Program-made: the position numbers and the translations under genes
Assembly (NCBI RefSeq): GCF_007991635.1
Contig: NZ_BJYS01000026.1
Span: forward strand, 53,952-117,951
Source: Adhaeribacter aerolatus
GTDB lineage: Bacteria; Bacteroidota; Bacteroidia; Cytophagales; Hymenobacteraceae
Direction of reading: 5' to 3'
Length of the DNA: 64,000 nucleotides
Notes under the pieces: model-generated
Database searches by the model: none
Seen by the model: only the letters and a program-made list of their open reading frames with translations
Told to the model about the DNA's origin: nothing
Part shown: positions 9,014 through 18,627 of the stretch, one piece after another
Numbering within the stretch: position 1 is the stretch's first letter
Layout of the letters: each line of letters begins with the position of its first letter

Positions 9014-10663
9014 ATGATTATTCACCGCCATTTCTTTTCGCTTACTTTCTTATTCTTAACCTTGATTGGGGCTTTACCTGGGTACGCCGCTGAACCGATA
9101 GCTATCCGGACCAAATTTGAACACGCCTTTACCAGTTCTAAAGATTACGCTAACCCACTCTATGACGTAAAAAAGTTCAGTGTTAAGTTTACTTCGCCTA
9201 CCGGCCGGGTTAAAAACATAAACGGCTTCTGGGACGGTGACCGCAACTGGCGAGTACGTTTTGCCCCCGACGAAATAGGTGCCTGGACCTGGGAATCTAC
9301 TTGCTCCGACGCGGAAAATATCGGCTTGAACGGCGTTAAAGGGAGTTTTACCTGCACCGATAATAAAAGTAAATTAGCCATTTATCAGCACGGCGAAATT
9401 ATTCATCCCAAAGGCTCTTACCACTTAACCCACGCCGACGGCACACCTTTCTTCTGGGCAGCTTGTACGGCCTGGAACGGCACGCTTAAATCTACGGAGC
9501 AGGAATGGGATACGTACCTCAGCCACCGCGCCCAAAATGGCTACAATGTTATTCAGTTCGTAACCACGCAATGGCGCGGCGGCGATAAAAACAGCCTGGG
9601 TCAGGTAGCATTTGAAGGCAGCGGCAAAATAAAACTGAACCCGGCGTTTTTCCGGCACCTCGACGGCAAAATAGATAAGATAAACGAACACGGCTTGGTA
9701 GCGGCTCCGGTGCTTTTATGGGCTTTAGGTTCGGTGCAGGGCCGCGAGTTAAGCCCCGGTTATTATTTGCCCGAAGAGGAAGCTATTCTGCTGGCCCGCT
9801 ACATGGTGGCCCGTTACGGCGGCAACCAGGTAATCTGGATTTTGGGCGGCGACGGTAAATACACCGAAGAAAATGAACAACGCTGGAAAAATATTGGCCG
9901 CGCGGTATTTAAAGACGAACACCCGGGTTTGGTGGCTTTGCACCCGGGCGGCGGTTCCTGGATAGGCGAGGCTTACGCCCAAGAAAAATGGCTGGATATT
10001 ATCGGTTACCAATCGGGCCACAACAACAGCGCCCGCACCATTAATTTTATGAACAAAGGCCCGGTAGCCACCACCTGGAGCCAATTGCCACCCCGGCCGC
10101 TGATTAATATGGAGCCCGTGTACGAAGAAATTAACCCCAACATAACGGCTGCCGATGTGCGTAATGCCAGTTACTGGAGTGTGTTAAGTGCTCCTGCATC
10201 CGGTATTACCTACGGCGCCAACGGCGTTTGGCCGTGGCTGCGCGAAGGCGAAGAAATATTAAACCACGCGGGTAAAGGCGAAAAATCGAGCCGGTGGCAC
10301 CAGGGCATTAAACTGCCCGGCAGTATGCAGGTGGGGTATCTGGCCAATTTTATGCGAACCCTGGATTGGTGGAATTTGCGGCCTGCTCCTGAATTACTCG
10401 TGGCGCAACCCGGCGAAGAGCAGTCCGGCAGTTTTGTATCGGTGGCACGGAGCACCGATGGCAAAACCATGGTGGCTTATCTGCCCAAAGGCAACGCGGT
10501 AAAGCTGTACAACTTGCTAAATATTAATTACGAGGCACAGTGGTTTAACCCAGTTGCTAATAAAACCCAAAAAGGTAAAGTGGTTACGCAAAACGGTTTT
10601 TTGGTTATTACGCCACCCGCCGATAATAGCGATTATGTGCTGGTTTTACGCCAGAAAAGTTAA
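9014..10663 (+). CDS. Secreted GH140-like apiosidase (DUF5060/DUF4038)
   Basis: A signal peptide (LTFLFLTLIGALPGYAAE) exports this 549-aa protein. Residues ~27-115 form a DUF5060-like beta-sandwich (FWDGDRNWRVRFAPDEIGAW); residues ~125-430 form the apiosidase-like TIM barrel (DUF4038); the end is a small beta domain with DNSDYVLVL typical of the putative collagen-binding domain. Candidate catalytic acids are Asp280 in ILGGDGKY and Glu367 in NMEPVYEE, similar in spacing to the pair reported for BT1012 (GH140). GH140 removes apiose side chains from rhamnogalacturonan II; the exact substrate here is inferred. It heads a co-directional set with ribokinase, nucleoside hydrolase and a GH67-like gene. 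Confidence 0.82.
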   Translation: MIIHRHFFSLTFLFLTLIGALPGYAAEPIAIRTKFEHAFTSSKDYANPLYDVKKFSVKFTSPTGRVKNINGFWDGDRNWRVRFAPDEIGAWTWESTCSDAENIGLNGVKGSFTCTDNKSKLAIYQHGEIIHPKGSYHLTHADGTPFFWAACTAWNGTLKSTEQEWDTYLSHRAQNGYNVIQFVTTQWRGGDKNSLGQVAFEGSGKIKLNPAFFRHLDGKIDKINEHGLVAAPVLLWALGSVQGRELSPGYYLPEEEAILLARYMVARYGGNQVIWILGGDGKYTEENEQRWKNIGRAVFKDEHPGLVALHPGGGSWIGEAYAQEKWLDIIGYQSGHNNSARTINFMNKGPVATTWSQLPPRPLINMEPVYEEINPNITAADVRNASYWSVLSAPASGITYGANGVWPWLREGEEILNHAGKGEKSSRWHQGIKLPGSMQVGYLANFMRTLDWWNLRPAPELLVAQPGEEQSGSFVSVARSTDGKTMVAYLPKGNAVKLYNLLNINYEAQWFNPVANKTQKGKVVTQNGFLVITPPADNSDYVLVLRQKS

Positions 10664-10854
10664 TATTTATAGAACTTTCACTAAGTTATGGGAAAGTCTC
10701 CGTTTGGAAGGGAAGGATGCAGCGGTAAAAACGACAATCTTGTTAAAGGCTGATTTCTTTCTTTTAAGCCGGTAAGTAACCAGTGCCTGAAAATTGGTAT
10801 TTCCAGGTAGTTTAGCCATAAAAAAGGCGACCGGTAATTAAAATCTGAAATCGT

Positions 10855-11781
10855 ATGACGCACACGGAAATATTAGTGGTGGGCAGTTCTAATACCGATA
10901 TGGTTATTAAATCGGATAAACTGCCTTTACCCGGCGAAACCGTACTGGGCGGAACGTTTTTTATGAACCCCGGCGGAAAAGGCGCCAACCAGGCCGTAGC
11001 AGCAGCCCGTTTAGGTGGTAAAGTTACTTTTGTAGCGAAAGTGGGCAGTGATATTTTCGGACAACAGGCTTTACAACAATTTGGGCAGGAAGGCATAAAC
11101 ACTGCGTACGTAACCGTAGATGCGGAACACCCTTCCGGAGTAGCCCTGATTAATATTAACCAAAACGGAGAAAACTGCATTGCCGTGGCGCCGGGCGCGA
11201 ATGGCCAGTTAAAGCCCCGCGACGTGGCGGCGTTGGAAGCGGCAGACACCAACACCATTGTTTTACTGCAGCTAGAAATTCCTTTAGCAACAGTTGAATA
11301 CGTTATCCGGCAGAGTTACGAAAAAGGCTTGCGGGTAATTTTAAACCCGGCGCCGGCTCAAACGCTGCCACCCGATTTATTTCCGTTGCTCTACCTGATA
11401 ACCCCCAACGAAACCGAGGCCGAAATATTAACCGGAATCCGGGTGACCGATACCGATACGGCCCGAATAGCAGCAGCTAAATTACAAGCGCTGGGTGTTG
11501 CGAATGTAATTATAACGATGGGTGCCAGGGGAGCTTTTCTCCAGGGTGATTCAGTTTCTGAATTAATTCCGGTACCGGTGGTTACCGCTACCGATACCAC
11601 GGCGGCCGGCGATTGTTTTAATGGCGCTCTGGCGGTGGCTTTGGCCGAAAATCAACCTTTAAGAGCAGCCGTAACTTTTGCCGGCAAAGGCGCCGCAATT
11701 TCGGTTACCCGCCTGGGCGCCCAAGCCGCTATGCCTTACCGGAAAGAAGTTGACGCCATGGCGGCGCAGGATTTTACCTAA
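10855..11781 (+). CDS. rbsK: Ribokinase (PfkB family)
   Basis: Phosphorylates D-ribose to ribose-5-phosphate in the cytoplasm. The 308-aa protein has the family N-terminus VGSSNTDMVIKSDKLPLPGE, the sugar-binding NPGGKGANQAVAAARLGG near residue 42, VGSDIFG, and the C-terminal anion hole and catalytic Asp in DTTAAGDCFNGAL near residue 245, a DTxGAGD variant with Ala for the first Gly. Length is normal. It sits 191 bases after the GH140-like gene and 106 before a secreted nucleoside hydrolase, which would supply ribose. Another pentose such as apiose is possible. Confidence 0.88.
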   Translation: MTHTEILVVGSSNTDMVIKSDKLPLPGETVLGGTFFMNPGGKGANQAVAAARLGGKVTFVAKVGSDIFGQQALQQFGQEGINTAYVTVDAEHPSGVALININQNGENCIAVAPGANGQLKPRDVAALEAADTNTIVLLQLEIPLATVEYVIRQSYEKGLRVILNPAPAQTLPPDLFPLLYLITPNETEAEILTGIRVTDTDTARIAAAKLQALGVANVIITMGARGAFLQGDSVSELIPVPVVTATDTTAAGDCFNGALAVALAENQPLRAAVTFAGKGAAISVTRLGAQAAMPYRKEVDAMAAQDFT

Positions 11782-11887
11782 AGTTATCAGCCGCTGTTCA
11801 GGCATGTTACCTTCTTTCTGAAACCTAAATTTTAATATATTAGGAGCGATATGACCAGCCAATGCCGCTGCGCTCATTTTTAAAAGC

Positions 11888-12844
11888 ATGAAGAAACTGC
11901 TCTATATTTTATTCCTGATTTTACTAATAAGCCACGTAGGTTTAGCGCAGTACCGGGTTATTCTGGATGCTGATATTGATTCGGATGTGGACGATGCCGA
12001 AGCCCTGGCCATGGTGCATACTTTAGCCGACCAGAAGAAAATAAATTTCCTGGGGATAATTGTTACCAGCGACGACCCGTATGCCGCCGAATGCACATCA
12101 GCCATTAATCAATATTACGGCCGGCCGCGGTTGCCCATTGGCGTACTAAAGAACCAACCAAACTTAAAAAATCATTCCCGTTATACCCGCCAGGTAGCCG
12201 CCGAATATCCGCACCAGCTAAAATCGTACGAAAAGGCCGAAGATGCCACGGCTCTGTATCGGAAACTACTGAGCAAAAGTCCGGATGCCTCGGTGGTAAT
12301 AATTACCATCGGGCATTTAACTAATCTGCAAAATTTATTAAAATCCGGGGGTGATAAATATTCGCTCTTAAGTGGTAAGGAACTGATAAATAAGAAAGTA
12401 GCCAAGTGGTTATGTATGGGCGGTCAGTTTCCGGCGGGCAAAGAAGCTAATTTTTACCGGCCCGATCCGGGCTCTACGGTTTACTGCCTGCAAAACTGGA
12501 AGCAACCGGTAATATTTGCCGGCTGGGAAGTAGGTGAAAAAATTAAGACCGGCGGCGAATATTTAAAAAGCAAACTCACGCCGGCCAGTCCGGTTTACCG
12601 CGCCTACGAATTATACAATAATTTTAAAGGCCGGTCCAGTTGGGATCAGGTGGCCGTGTTTTTATTAACTGCGGAAGCCGATAAATATTTCGAGACAGTG
12701 CGGGAGGGCTATTGTCAGGTAAATGCCGATGGCAGTAATCAGTGGTTGCCAGGCAACGCCAGCAACCAGGCTTATGTACAATTTAAGCCGGACGTTAATT
12801 ACGAAGAAATTGGCCGCCTGATGGATGATATGGCGATAAAATAG
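11888..12844 (+). CDS. Secreted inosine-uridine-type nucleoside hydrolase
   Basis: Hydrolyses N-glycosidic bonds of nucleosides to base and ribose. A signal peptide (LLYILFLILLISHVGLAQ) points to the periplasm. The calcium-binding N-terminal motif is DADIDSDVDDAEAL near residue 27, equivalent to the usual DTDxGxDDAxAL. IITIGHLTNLQNLL near residue 136 matches the family's strand, and RSSWDQVAVFLL near residue 250 holds the second conserved Asp. Length (318 aa) is normal. Its place directly after ribokinase suggests ribose scavenging. Confidence 0.83.
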   Translation: MKKLLYILFLILLISHVGLAQYRVILDADIDSDVDDAEALAMVHTLADQKKINFLGIIVTSDDPYAAECTSAINQYYGRPRLPIGVLKNQPNLKNHSRYTRQVAAEYPHQLKSYEKAEDATALYRKLLSKSPDASVVIITIGHLTNLQNLLKSGGDKYSLLSGKELINKKVAKWLCMGGQFPAGKEANFYRPDPGSTVYCLQNWKQPVIFAGWEVGEKIKTGGEYLKSKLTPASPVYRAYELYNNFKGRSSWDQVAVFLLTAEADKYFETVREGYCQVNADGSNQWLPGNASNQAYVQFKPDVNYEEIGRLMDDMAIK

Positions 12845-12908
12845 GCTACCTTTTATTGCTATAGCGGGTGTTCCGCTGCAATCTTAAACGCAAACCTAAA
12901 CTAGTTTT

Positions 12909-15200
12909 ATGCCGTTGAAAAATAATTTACTGCTAATATTTAGTTTAACCCTGCTGCTATTATCGGCCCAAGCCCAAATCAGAGCCAAAAAAGAAACAGC
13001 TAAATCAACAGCCGGTAAAACCATCTACAGGAAAATAAAATTACTGTGTTTTCTGATTGTTTTCTTAGGAATAGTTCAGGTAAGCCTGGCTCAAAGCGTG
13101 AGTATTGCCAATCAAGTTAAATCGCCGCGGGCTTCCTATGCGGTGGCTATGTTGGAAAAATACCTGATAAAGCAGGGCTACACGATAAAAAAAGCGCCGG
13201 CCGATTTTGCCATTGCGCTGAACGTAAATACCAGTAAACTCGGCAGCGAGGCATACACCATTTCACCGGCTGGTAAAAAGATTACCATTACCGGGGGCGA
13301 CGGAACCGGCCTGATTTACAGTACCCTTTCGGTAGCCGAAGACATACGCAACGGCACCAAACTGCAAAATATTAAAGCCCGGAGCGAAAGCCCAAAATTA
13401 CCTTTTCGAGCCATCAAATTCGACCTGCCCTGGGATACTTACCGCCATAGTTATTCGCTCGACCAGCACATTGAAACCTGCCGCGATGTGAACTATTGGC
13501 GTGCTTTCCTGGATATGATGGTCGAAAACAGGTTTAATGCCCTAACCTTGTGGAACCTGCACCCTTATACTTACATGATTAAGGCGAAGAATTTTCCGGA
13601 GGCTACGCCCTTTAACGATCAGGAATTACGGGAGTGGCAAAATTTATTCCGGAGCATTTTCCGGATGGCCAAAGAACGAGGCATCGATACTTACCTAATT
13701 CCTTTCAATATTTTTGTTAGTCCGGAATTTGCCAAAGCCCATAACGTGGCGATGGATAACCTGGAACATCATTTTTTTGTGAAAGGCGACACTTCCGAAA
13801 TTATTAAGCGGTACACCCGCGAAAGTGTCGCGCAGGTGCTGCAGGAGTACCCGGATCTGACCGGTTTCGGGCTTACCCTGGGCGAAGGCATGGGCGGCAT
13901 GACCCCGCAGGAACGCGAAGACTGGATGAAAGAAACCATTATCCAAGGAATGCGCCTGGCCGGTCGCAAATCAAAACTGGTACACCGGATTCCTTTTTCG
14001 GGTAATACCGGCTCGTTGGGTGCTACTACCGTGGAGATGGAGCAGATTACCCGCAAAGGCATTGAAAAAGAAGCAGCTATGGATTTCATTAGTCCGCCTA
14101 TCTGGGCCGATTTAAAATTTAACTGGTCGCATGCGCACTCTACGCCCAAGTTAATTAAAGTACACGGGGGCAAATTGTACGGCACTTATTTTAACCCGGT
14201 ACCGCAAGATTATAAAATAACCTGGACCGCCCGCAACGAAGATTTCTTTTGCCTGCGCTGGGGTGTACCCGGTTTTGTGCGCGAACACATTAACCAAAAT
14301 TCCCCGGCTTATGTAGGCGGCTATTTTATCGGCTCCGAAACCTATATTCCGGCCAAAGATTATTTTACCAAAATCAGCGGACCAGTTGACTGGCGGTATG
14401 CCTTTGAACGGCAGTGGCTTTTTTATAAAATTTGGGGCCGGCTGTTGTATAATCCGGCTACACCCGATGCGGTTTTTAAAGCCGAGTTTACCCGCCGCTA
14501 CGGCCCAGCCGGAGAAAATTTATTGCAGGCCTCAGCCCTGGCCGGCAGCACGCCTTTACGTTTAGCCTCTTCCTACGATTTTACCTGGGATTTTTCGCTT
14601 TATAGCGAGGGTATGCTGGCTTTGGACTCAAAAACAAAAAGAGTGGGGTATATTTCGGTGGACCGGCAGATTAACCAACCCCCGTTGGACCCGGACTACG
14701 TTTCGGTGGCGGATTATGTAAAAGCTGTTGCCAAAGACAGCTCTTTCCCGGAAAATAAAATTACCCCGCCCAAACTGGCCCAAAGGCTGGAACAGGATTG
14801 CCAGAAGGCGTTAGGTTTGGTTGAGAATATTAATACTGCCGGCAACAACACCCTCCTGTACGAGGTAGCCGATATAAAAACTTGGGCTAACCTGGGATTA
14901 CATTTCGCCGAGAAGCTGAAAGGTGGGGTGGCGCTACAAACTTACCGGTTGAAAGGCGGCGAAGAAAATAAACAAAATGCCATCAAGCACCTGGAAAAAG
15001 CCCTGCATTTTTGGGATGAAGTAATTGCCATTACCCGGCCCATTTACCACGACATGCCGTTGGTGCATTACAGCGAGCAGGATGGCAAATCCTGGCAACA
15101 AAACGACCATCTTCGTTTTCATTGGGAAAAAATCAGGCCCGATGTAGCGAAAGATATCCAGATTGCCCGCCAATCTAAGGCCAATTCGGCTGCGGATTAA
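12909..15200 (+). CDS. Secreted GH67-like (alpha-glucuronidase-type) glycoside hydrolase with two tandem signal peptides
   Basis: This 763-aa protein has a small N-terminal alpha/beta domain (about 60-150; SPRASYAVAMLEKYL, ITGGDGTGLIYSTLSVAEDI) like the GH67 N-terminal domain, then a TIM-barrel region with NRFNALTLWNLHPY, GFGLTLGEGMGG and YVGGYFIGSETYIP. The specificity cannot be read. The N-terminus is odd: a complete signal peptide (LLLIFSLTLLLLSAQAQ) is followed by about 20 polar residues and a second one (LLCFLIVFLGIVQVSLAQ) in the same frame. No ATG, GTG or TTG codon just before the second would allow an internal start. It ends the + strand set that begins with the GH140-like gene; 64 bases separate it from the nucleoside hydrolase. 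Confidence 0.62.
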   Translation: MPLKNNLLLIFSLTLLLLSAQAQIRAKKETAKSTAGKTIYRKIKLLCFLIVFLGIVQVSLAQSVSIANQVKSPRASYAVAMLEKYLIKQGYTIKKAPADFAIALNVNTSKLGSEAYTISPAGKKITITGGDGTGLIYSTLSVAEDIRNGTKLQNIKARSESPKLPFRAIKFDLPWDTYRHSYSLDQHIETCRDVNYWRAFLDMMVENRFNALTLWNLHPYTYMIKAKNFPEATPFNDQELREWQNLFRSIFRMAKERGIDTYLIPFNIFVSPEFAKAHNVAMDNLEHHFFVKGDTSEIIKRYTRESVAQVLQEYPDLTGFGLTLGEGMGGMTPQEREDWMKETIIQGMRLAGRKSKLVHRIPFSGNTGSLGATTVEMEQITRKGIEKEAAMDFISPPIWADLKFNWSHAHSTPKLIKVHGGKLYGTYFNPVPQDYKITWTARNEDFFCLRWGVPGFVREHINQNSPAYVGGYFIGSETYIPAKDYFTKISGPVDWRYAFERQWLFYKIWGRLLYNPATPDAVFKAEFTRRYGPAGENLLQASALAGSTPLRLASSYDFTWDFSLYSEGMLALDSKTKRVGYISVDRQINQPPLDPDYVSVADYVKAVAKDSSFPENKITPPKLAQRLEQDCQKALGLVENINTAGNNTLLYEVADIKTWANLGLHFAEKLKGGVALQTYRLKGGEENKQNAIKHLEKALHFWDEVIAITRPIYHDMPLVHYSEQDGKSWQQNDHLRFHWEKIRPDVAKDIQIARQSKANSAAD

Positions 15201-15345
15201 ATAAAATTTTCTGAAGAAATTCTATTATCTTTTAAGTTTTAATACCAAGCTTTAGGGATGTTAAATTAGAAGCTGTTTATTATTTTTCGAACAGAATTTG
15301 GTACCATTAGTGGTGTTATCACCGCCAATTCTGAAGCTTCTGCCA

Positions 15346-15378
15346 GACTACTTGCTGGTGAAAACACCCAGCAAGGGC
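15346..15378. repeat. Dispersed hairpin repeat, copy 1
   Basis: Starts GACTACTTGCTGG and ends CCAGCAAGGGC, with CTTGCTGG pairing with CCAGCAAG apart from an extra C. A near-identical copy with the compensated stem CTTGCCGG/CCGGCAAG lies at 42410-42441. Both are in gaps after + strand genes. Nothing else was seen in the 15201-15465 gap. Confidence 0.5.
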
Positions 15379-15465
15379 TGCTGTTTTATCTAATTTCTAA
15401 AATGCGCAACGGCTTCGTAACCTGCATACCTGATATTCTCTCATATTTTTAAATTATTCCAGTAA

Positions 15466-17844
15466 TCACTCCCGGAATTTAATACGGGAAATACCGCTTT
15501 TAAGAATAATCTCTTTGTCCTGCCACACAAAGGTACCGGTTACATTCAGGGGTAAAATTACTTCGGCGTACATGCCGGTTTTACCTTTCCGCTGAAGACT
15601 AACTTTAATTTCCCCGGCGGGGTGGGGCATGGTGGCTTTGGCTTCGTTTAACTCACCCAGTGCCGGCTCTACCCGCACGGTAGCAAAGCCGGGTTTATCG
15701 GGCATGATGCCGCAAATAGTAGCCAGAAAATCGTAATTAGGACTGGCGCTCCAGGCGTGGCAGTCGGAGCGGGCCGGTTCGGGTTTTTCGGCAAAAGTAG
15801 TTAACCCAATAGCCAGCATATTACGCCAGGGGGTAAGCTGCGAATAATATAAATCGGCCATGCCGGCTTTTTTTAAGGCTTGTGTCAGGTAAAAACGGTA
15901 GTAGAAAGTGGCCTGGCCTAAGGTTTGGTCTTGTAGTATTTTTTCCATTACTTCTTTGCTTTCCTTAGCCGGAATGGTACCGGTCAGGATGGCCATAATA
16001 TTGGCGTGCTGGCTATATTTCTTTTTTTCAGGCGTGTTTGCCATTAAGGTTTTCTCGTGGTCGAAGCACAGGCGGTACGTATTCTGGCTTAATTCCTGGG
16101 CAAGCTTTTTATAGCGCGCGGCTTCTTCTTTCTGGTTAAAATAATCGAACAACTGGGCCGCTTGCTGCAGGGTATAAATATATTGCAAGGTAATTATAGA
16201 CGAATTACCATTGTCCGCGCCTTCGGGTACGCCTTCGGTAAAAGCATCGGTGTAGTCTACAAAATTCCACCATTGCATCGGACCTAATATTCTTTTATCC
16301 TGGTCAATTTTTTTCTCGTACCAGTCCAGCACACCGCGGGCAGCCGTTAAATATCCTTTTACAAAACTAGCATCGGGGCGGTGCATCCAATAGTCGTACA
16401 GCATCGAGACCCAGAACAAAGAAAAGGTAGGAATAACCTGGAGGCGGTTGCTCGGATAGCGGCCCTGCGTTAATCCTTCGGGTACCCGTGAGTTGTAGAA
16501 ATCCGTAATGGCTTTGCGCATCAGCCGGTCGTCGCCGGTTACGTACAACGAAATTAAAGCCTGAATGCGGGTATCGGCTTCGTACTGCAACTGCTCGTAA
16601 TAAGGGCAATCGTAGTAAGTTTCGCCGGCGCACAAGCGGGCGGTGCGCCAGCCTACCTGCCAGATTTCCTTTAAAGAATTATCGTTGCTGGTAAAACTGG
16701 CTTTGGCCTGAAACGGATAGCCGGTATACTGGCCGTATAAATCGTTAATAATTAAGGGTTGCGCTTTGGTTTGAATATCCAGTTGTAAGTAGCGGAACGT
16801 GCGCAGCCACAGCGGCCGGAACAAGCGGTTGGTACCGCCATCGGGTAGAAAGCGGTCGTAGTTGCCAATAATTTCTTTCCCTTCTATTTCGTCGCGATTG
16901 CCTTTTACGCCATTTTTAAATAAAGCTTCGGCATAGGTAAGGGTTACGGAAGCACCTTTACCGCCGGTGGTAATTAACTCGGGGTAGGCTACCGTGTTAA
17001 AGCCTTGGTCGAGCAGCACGCTGGCTTTGGTATTGGCCGGAATAATAAGTGCACTGTTGCCCGTCAGAAATTTATCTTTTACCCCGCTGATACCCGTGGT
17101 GCGGCGCACTTCTTGCAGGCGTTGTTTTGTTTCTTCCATCAGCGGAATGCTGCGCGGAACCAAAGTCCAGAGGTTATCGGTGCCGTAACCCAGGGGAGCC
17201 GGGTTCGCAATTTGCCGGGCCGCCGACCATTTTGTGTCGTTAAATTGCAGGTTTTCCCAGCCCCAGGGATAAGCCGCGGCGTTTACCTCATCGCCGGGAC
17301 CGATAACCATATAGCTTTTTAAACGGGCGCCATTATCGGTAGAGCAAGGCGTGTAAGAAACATTCTCGGTTACTTTCCAGGTTTTATCGGTGTTAATTAT
17401 TTTCTCTGCTTCCGAATCGCCCTGCACCAAAAAGGCCGTTTGGTTAGAAACCTGCGCCACCGGGGCGTGCTCGCCCATATTCCACACCACCGCACTAATA
17501 ATATTTGGACCGCTCTTTAAAAACGGAGCCAGATCAACAGTTTCGAAATGCCAGTTATACAAGTCGCCGCGAGCGGGCCCGTTGCAAACAGCTTTGCCGT
17601 TTACCAATAAGCGGTAACGGTTATCGCCGGAAACGTGAATAATAAATTTAGCAGGTGTTGTTTTTAAATCGATTATTTTCCGGAAATGGTAAATGCCATA
17701 GTCCCGTTGCGGCACATCGGGGCAAGTAATCCAGTAAGCCGGCCAGTGGCTATTGAGTAATTTGGGGTTAACCGGTATTGATTGGGCACTGCTTATAGCA
17801 ATGCTGCCGAAGAACAGCAGCATCAGCAATATAGCTTTATTCAT
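15466..17844 (-). CDS. Secreted GH78-like alpha-L-rhamnosidase
   Basis: A 792-aa exported protein (signal peptide ILLMLLFFGSIAISSAQS). The N-terminal half has lectin-like beta domains (GDNRYRLLVNGKAVCNGPAR; SGPNIISAVVWNMGEHAP), as in rhamnosidases. The catalytic (alpha/alpha)6 barrel shows DCPYYEQLQYEADTR near residue 410, where the GH78 general-acid region lies, then WWNFVDYTDAF and DCHAWSASPNYDF near 720. A C-terminal beta domain follows. It would release L-rhamnose from plant pectic polymers, which fits the neighbouring GH140-like gene. It runs on the opposite strand, facing the GH67-like gene. Subfamily and linkage are not readable. Confidence 0.78.
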   Translation of the reverse strand: MNKAILLMLLFFGSIAISSAQSIPVNPKLLNSHWPAYWITCPDVPQRDYGIYHFRKIIDLKTTPAKFIIHVSGDNRYRLLVNGKAVCNGPARGDLYNWHFETVDLAPFLKSGPNIISAVVWNMGEHAPVAQVSNQTAFLVQGDSEAEKIINTDKTWKVTENVSYTPCSTDNGARLKSYMVIGPGDEVNAAAYPWGWENLQFNDTKWSAARQIANPAPLGYGTDNLWTLVPRSIPLMEETKQRLQEVRRTTGISGVKDKFLTGNSALIIPANTKASVLLDQGFNTVAYPELITTGGKGASVTLTYAEALFKNGVKGNRDEIEGKEIIGNYDRFLPDGGTNRLFRPLWLRTFRYLQLDIQTKAQPLIINDLYGQYTGYPFQAKASFTSNDNSLKEIWQVGWRTARLCAGETYYDCPYYEQLQYEADTRIQALISLYVTGDDRLMRKAITDFYNSRVPEGLTQGRYPSNRLQVIPTFSLFWVSMLYDYWMHRPDASFVKGYLTAARGVLDWYEKKIDQDKRILGPMQWWNFVDYTDAFTEGVPEGADNGNSSIITLQYIYTLQQAAQLFDYFNQKEEAARYKKLAQELSQNTYRLCFDHEKTLMANTPEKKKYSQHANIMAILTGTIPAKESKEVMEKILQDQTLGQATFYYRFYLTQALKKAGMADLYYSQLTPWRNMLAIGLTTFAEKPEPARSDCHAWSASPNYDFLATICGIMPDKPGFATVRVEPALGELNEAKATMPHPAGEIKVSLQRKGKTGMYAEVILPLNVTGTFVWQDKEIILKSGISRIKFRE

Positions 17845-17853
17845 ATTAAATAT

Positions 17854-18126
17854 TTACTTTTTAAGAAAGACAAACCGGCTAAAAATAAGCAGAAAGGTTG
17901 AGATGCCCGAAAATTTATTTGTCTTTAGGAGTTGGAAGATAGAAATGAGTAGTGTAAAAATTGGGCTGAGGTTTACAATTGTAAATAGTATCTCGGTACA
18001 AGTGTTGTATTTAATATTTAAAAAAACAGTTGAGAACTGGCTCTTAATATATAATATTAGCTTCCACAAACTTATGCCTGAGGGAAACATTAATAAAAAA
18101 GGTAATCTGTAATCAGTCCAATGCAA
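17854..18126 (-). CDS. Small hydrophobic protein, hypothetical
   Basis: Up to 90 aa with about three hydrophobic segments (ILFTIVNLSPIFTLLISIF, FSGISTFLLIFSRFVFLKK). The longest form needs a TTG start; the first ATG, at 18090, gives 78 aa. Its stop is 10 bases before the GH78-like start and it sits 17 bases after another hydrophobic frame, in an A+T-rich patch. It could be a real small membrane protein or chance coding in A+T-rich DNA. Confidence 0.3.
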   Translation of the reverse strand: MHWTDYRLPFLLMFPSGISLWKLILYIKSQFSTVFLNIKYNTCTEILFTIVNLSPIFTLLISIFQLLKTNKFSGISTFLLIFSRFVFLKK

Positions 18127-18142
18127 AGTCAGAGATGAATAA

Positions 18143-18538
18143 TTAATGTCTAATTGAGTGATTAAAATATATCAAAAAGCCTAAAGTTATTAATGGAAGA
18201 AAAGCCCACAAAACCATTTTCCAAGGTTTTGTTTTCTCAGATTGACGAGATTTGTGATTAAAATAGCTTTCAACTTCGAGGTATTTATCTTTGTAGATAA
18301 AAAGGAAATAATTGGTTATGTAGAAGGGGGCCGTATATAAAAAAGCTGAAAAGTATACGTTACCAATTATTAAAAATGGCTCTAAATAAAACAGGGCAAC
18401 AAATGCTATTATATTATATAACCAAATAAACTCCCAAAGGCCAAAATACAGGAAAGCCATAAATAATGGGTCTTGGCTTCTTCCAACTCCTGAAAAGTAC
18501 CTGTAAAAATTAAAGAAAATCTTATGGTATATTCCCAA
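18143..18538 (-). CDS. Small multi-pass membrane protein, hypothetical
   Basis: 131 aa from a TTG start, with three to four membrane segments (LWEFIWLYNIIAFVALFYL, FSAFLYTAPFYITNYFLFI, WAFLPLITLGFLIYF) and a charged loop with KDKYLEVESYFNHKSRQSEK. The N-terminus FFNFYRYFSGVGRSQDPLF resembles small uncharacterised Bacteroidota membrane proteins. There is no ATG at that end and an in-frame stop lies two codons upstream, so it may be degraded. A perfect stem TATAAATC-GAAA-GATTTATA lies at 18543-18562, just before it. A+T-rich, unlike its neighbours. Confidence 0.45.
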   Translation of the reverse strand: MGIYHKIFFNFYRYFSGVGRSQDPLFMAFLYFGLWEFIWLYNIIAFVALFYLEPFLIIGNVYFSAFLYTAPFYITNYFLFIYKDKYLEVESYFNHKSRQSEKTKPWKMVLWAFLPLITLGFLIYFNHSIRH

Positions 18539-18627
18539 GCGTTATAAATCGAAAGATTTATATAACATGAAGAAATTTGTTTTGGATTTACTAACAAGCT
18601 TCTTCTTAATACAAAAGATATAATTAC

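Noticed and set aside
9425..10084. Long antisense frames inside the GH140-like gene
   Set aside because: They are shadows of a gene with clear domains on the + strand.
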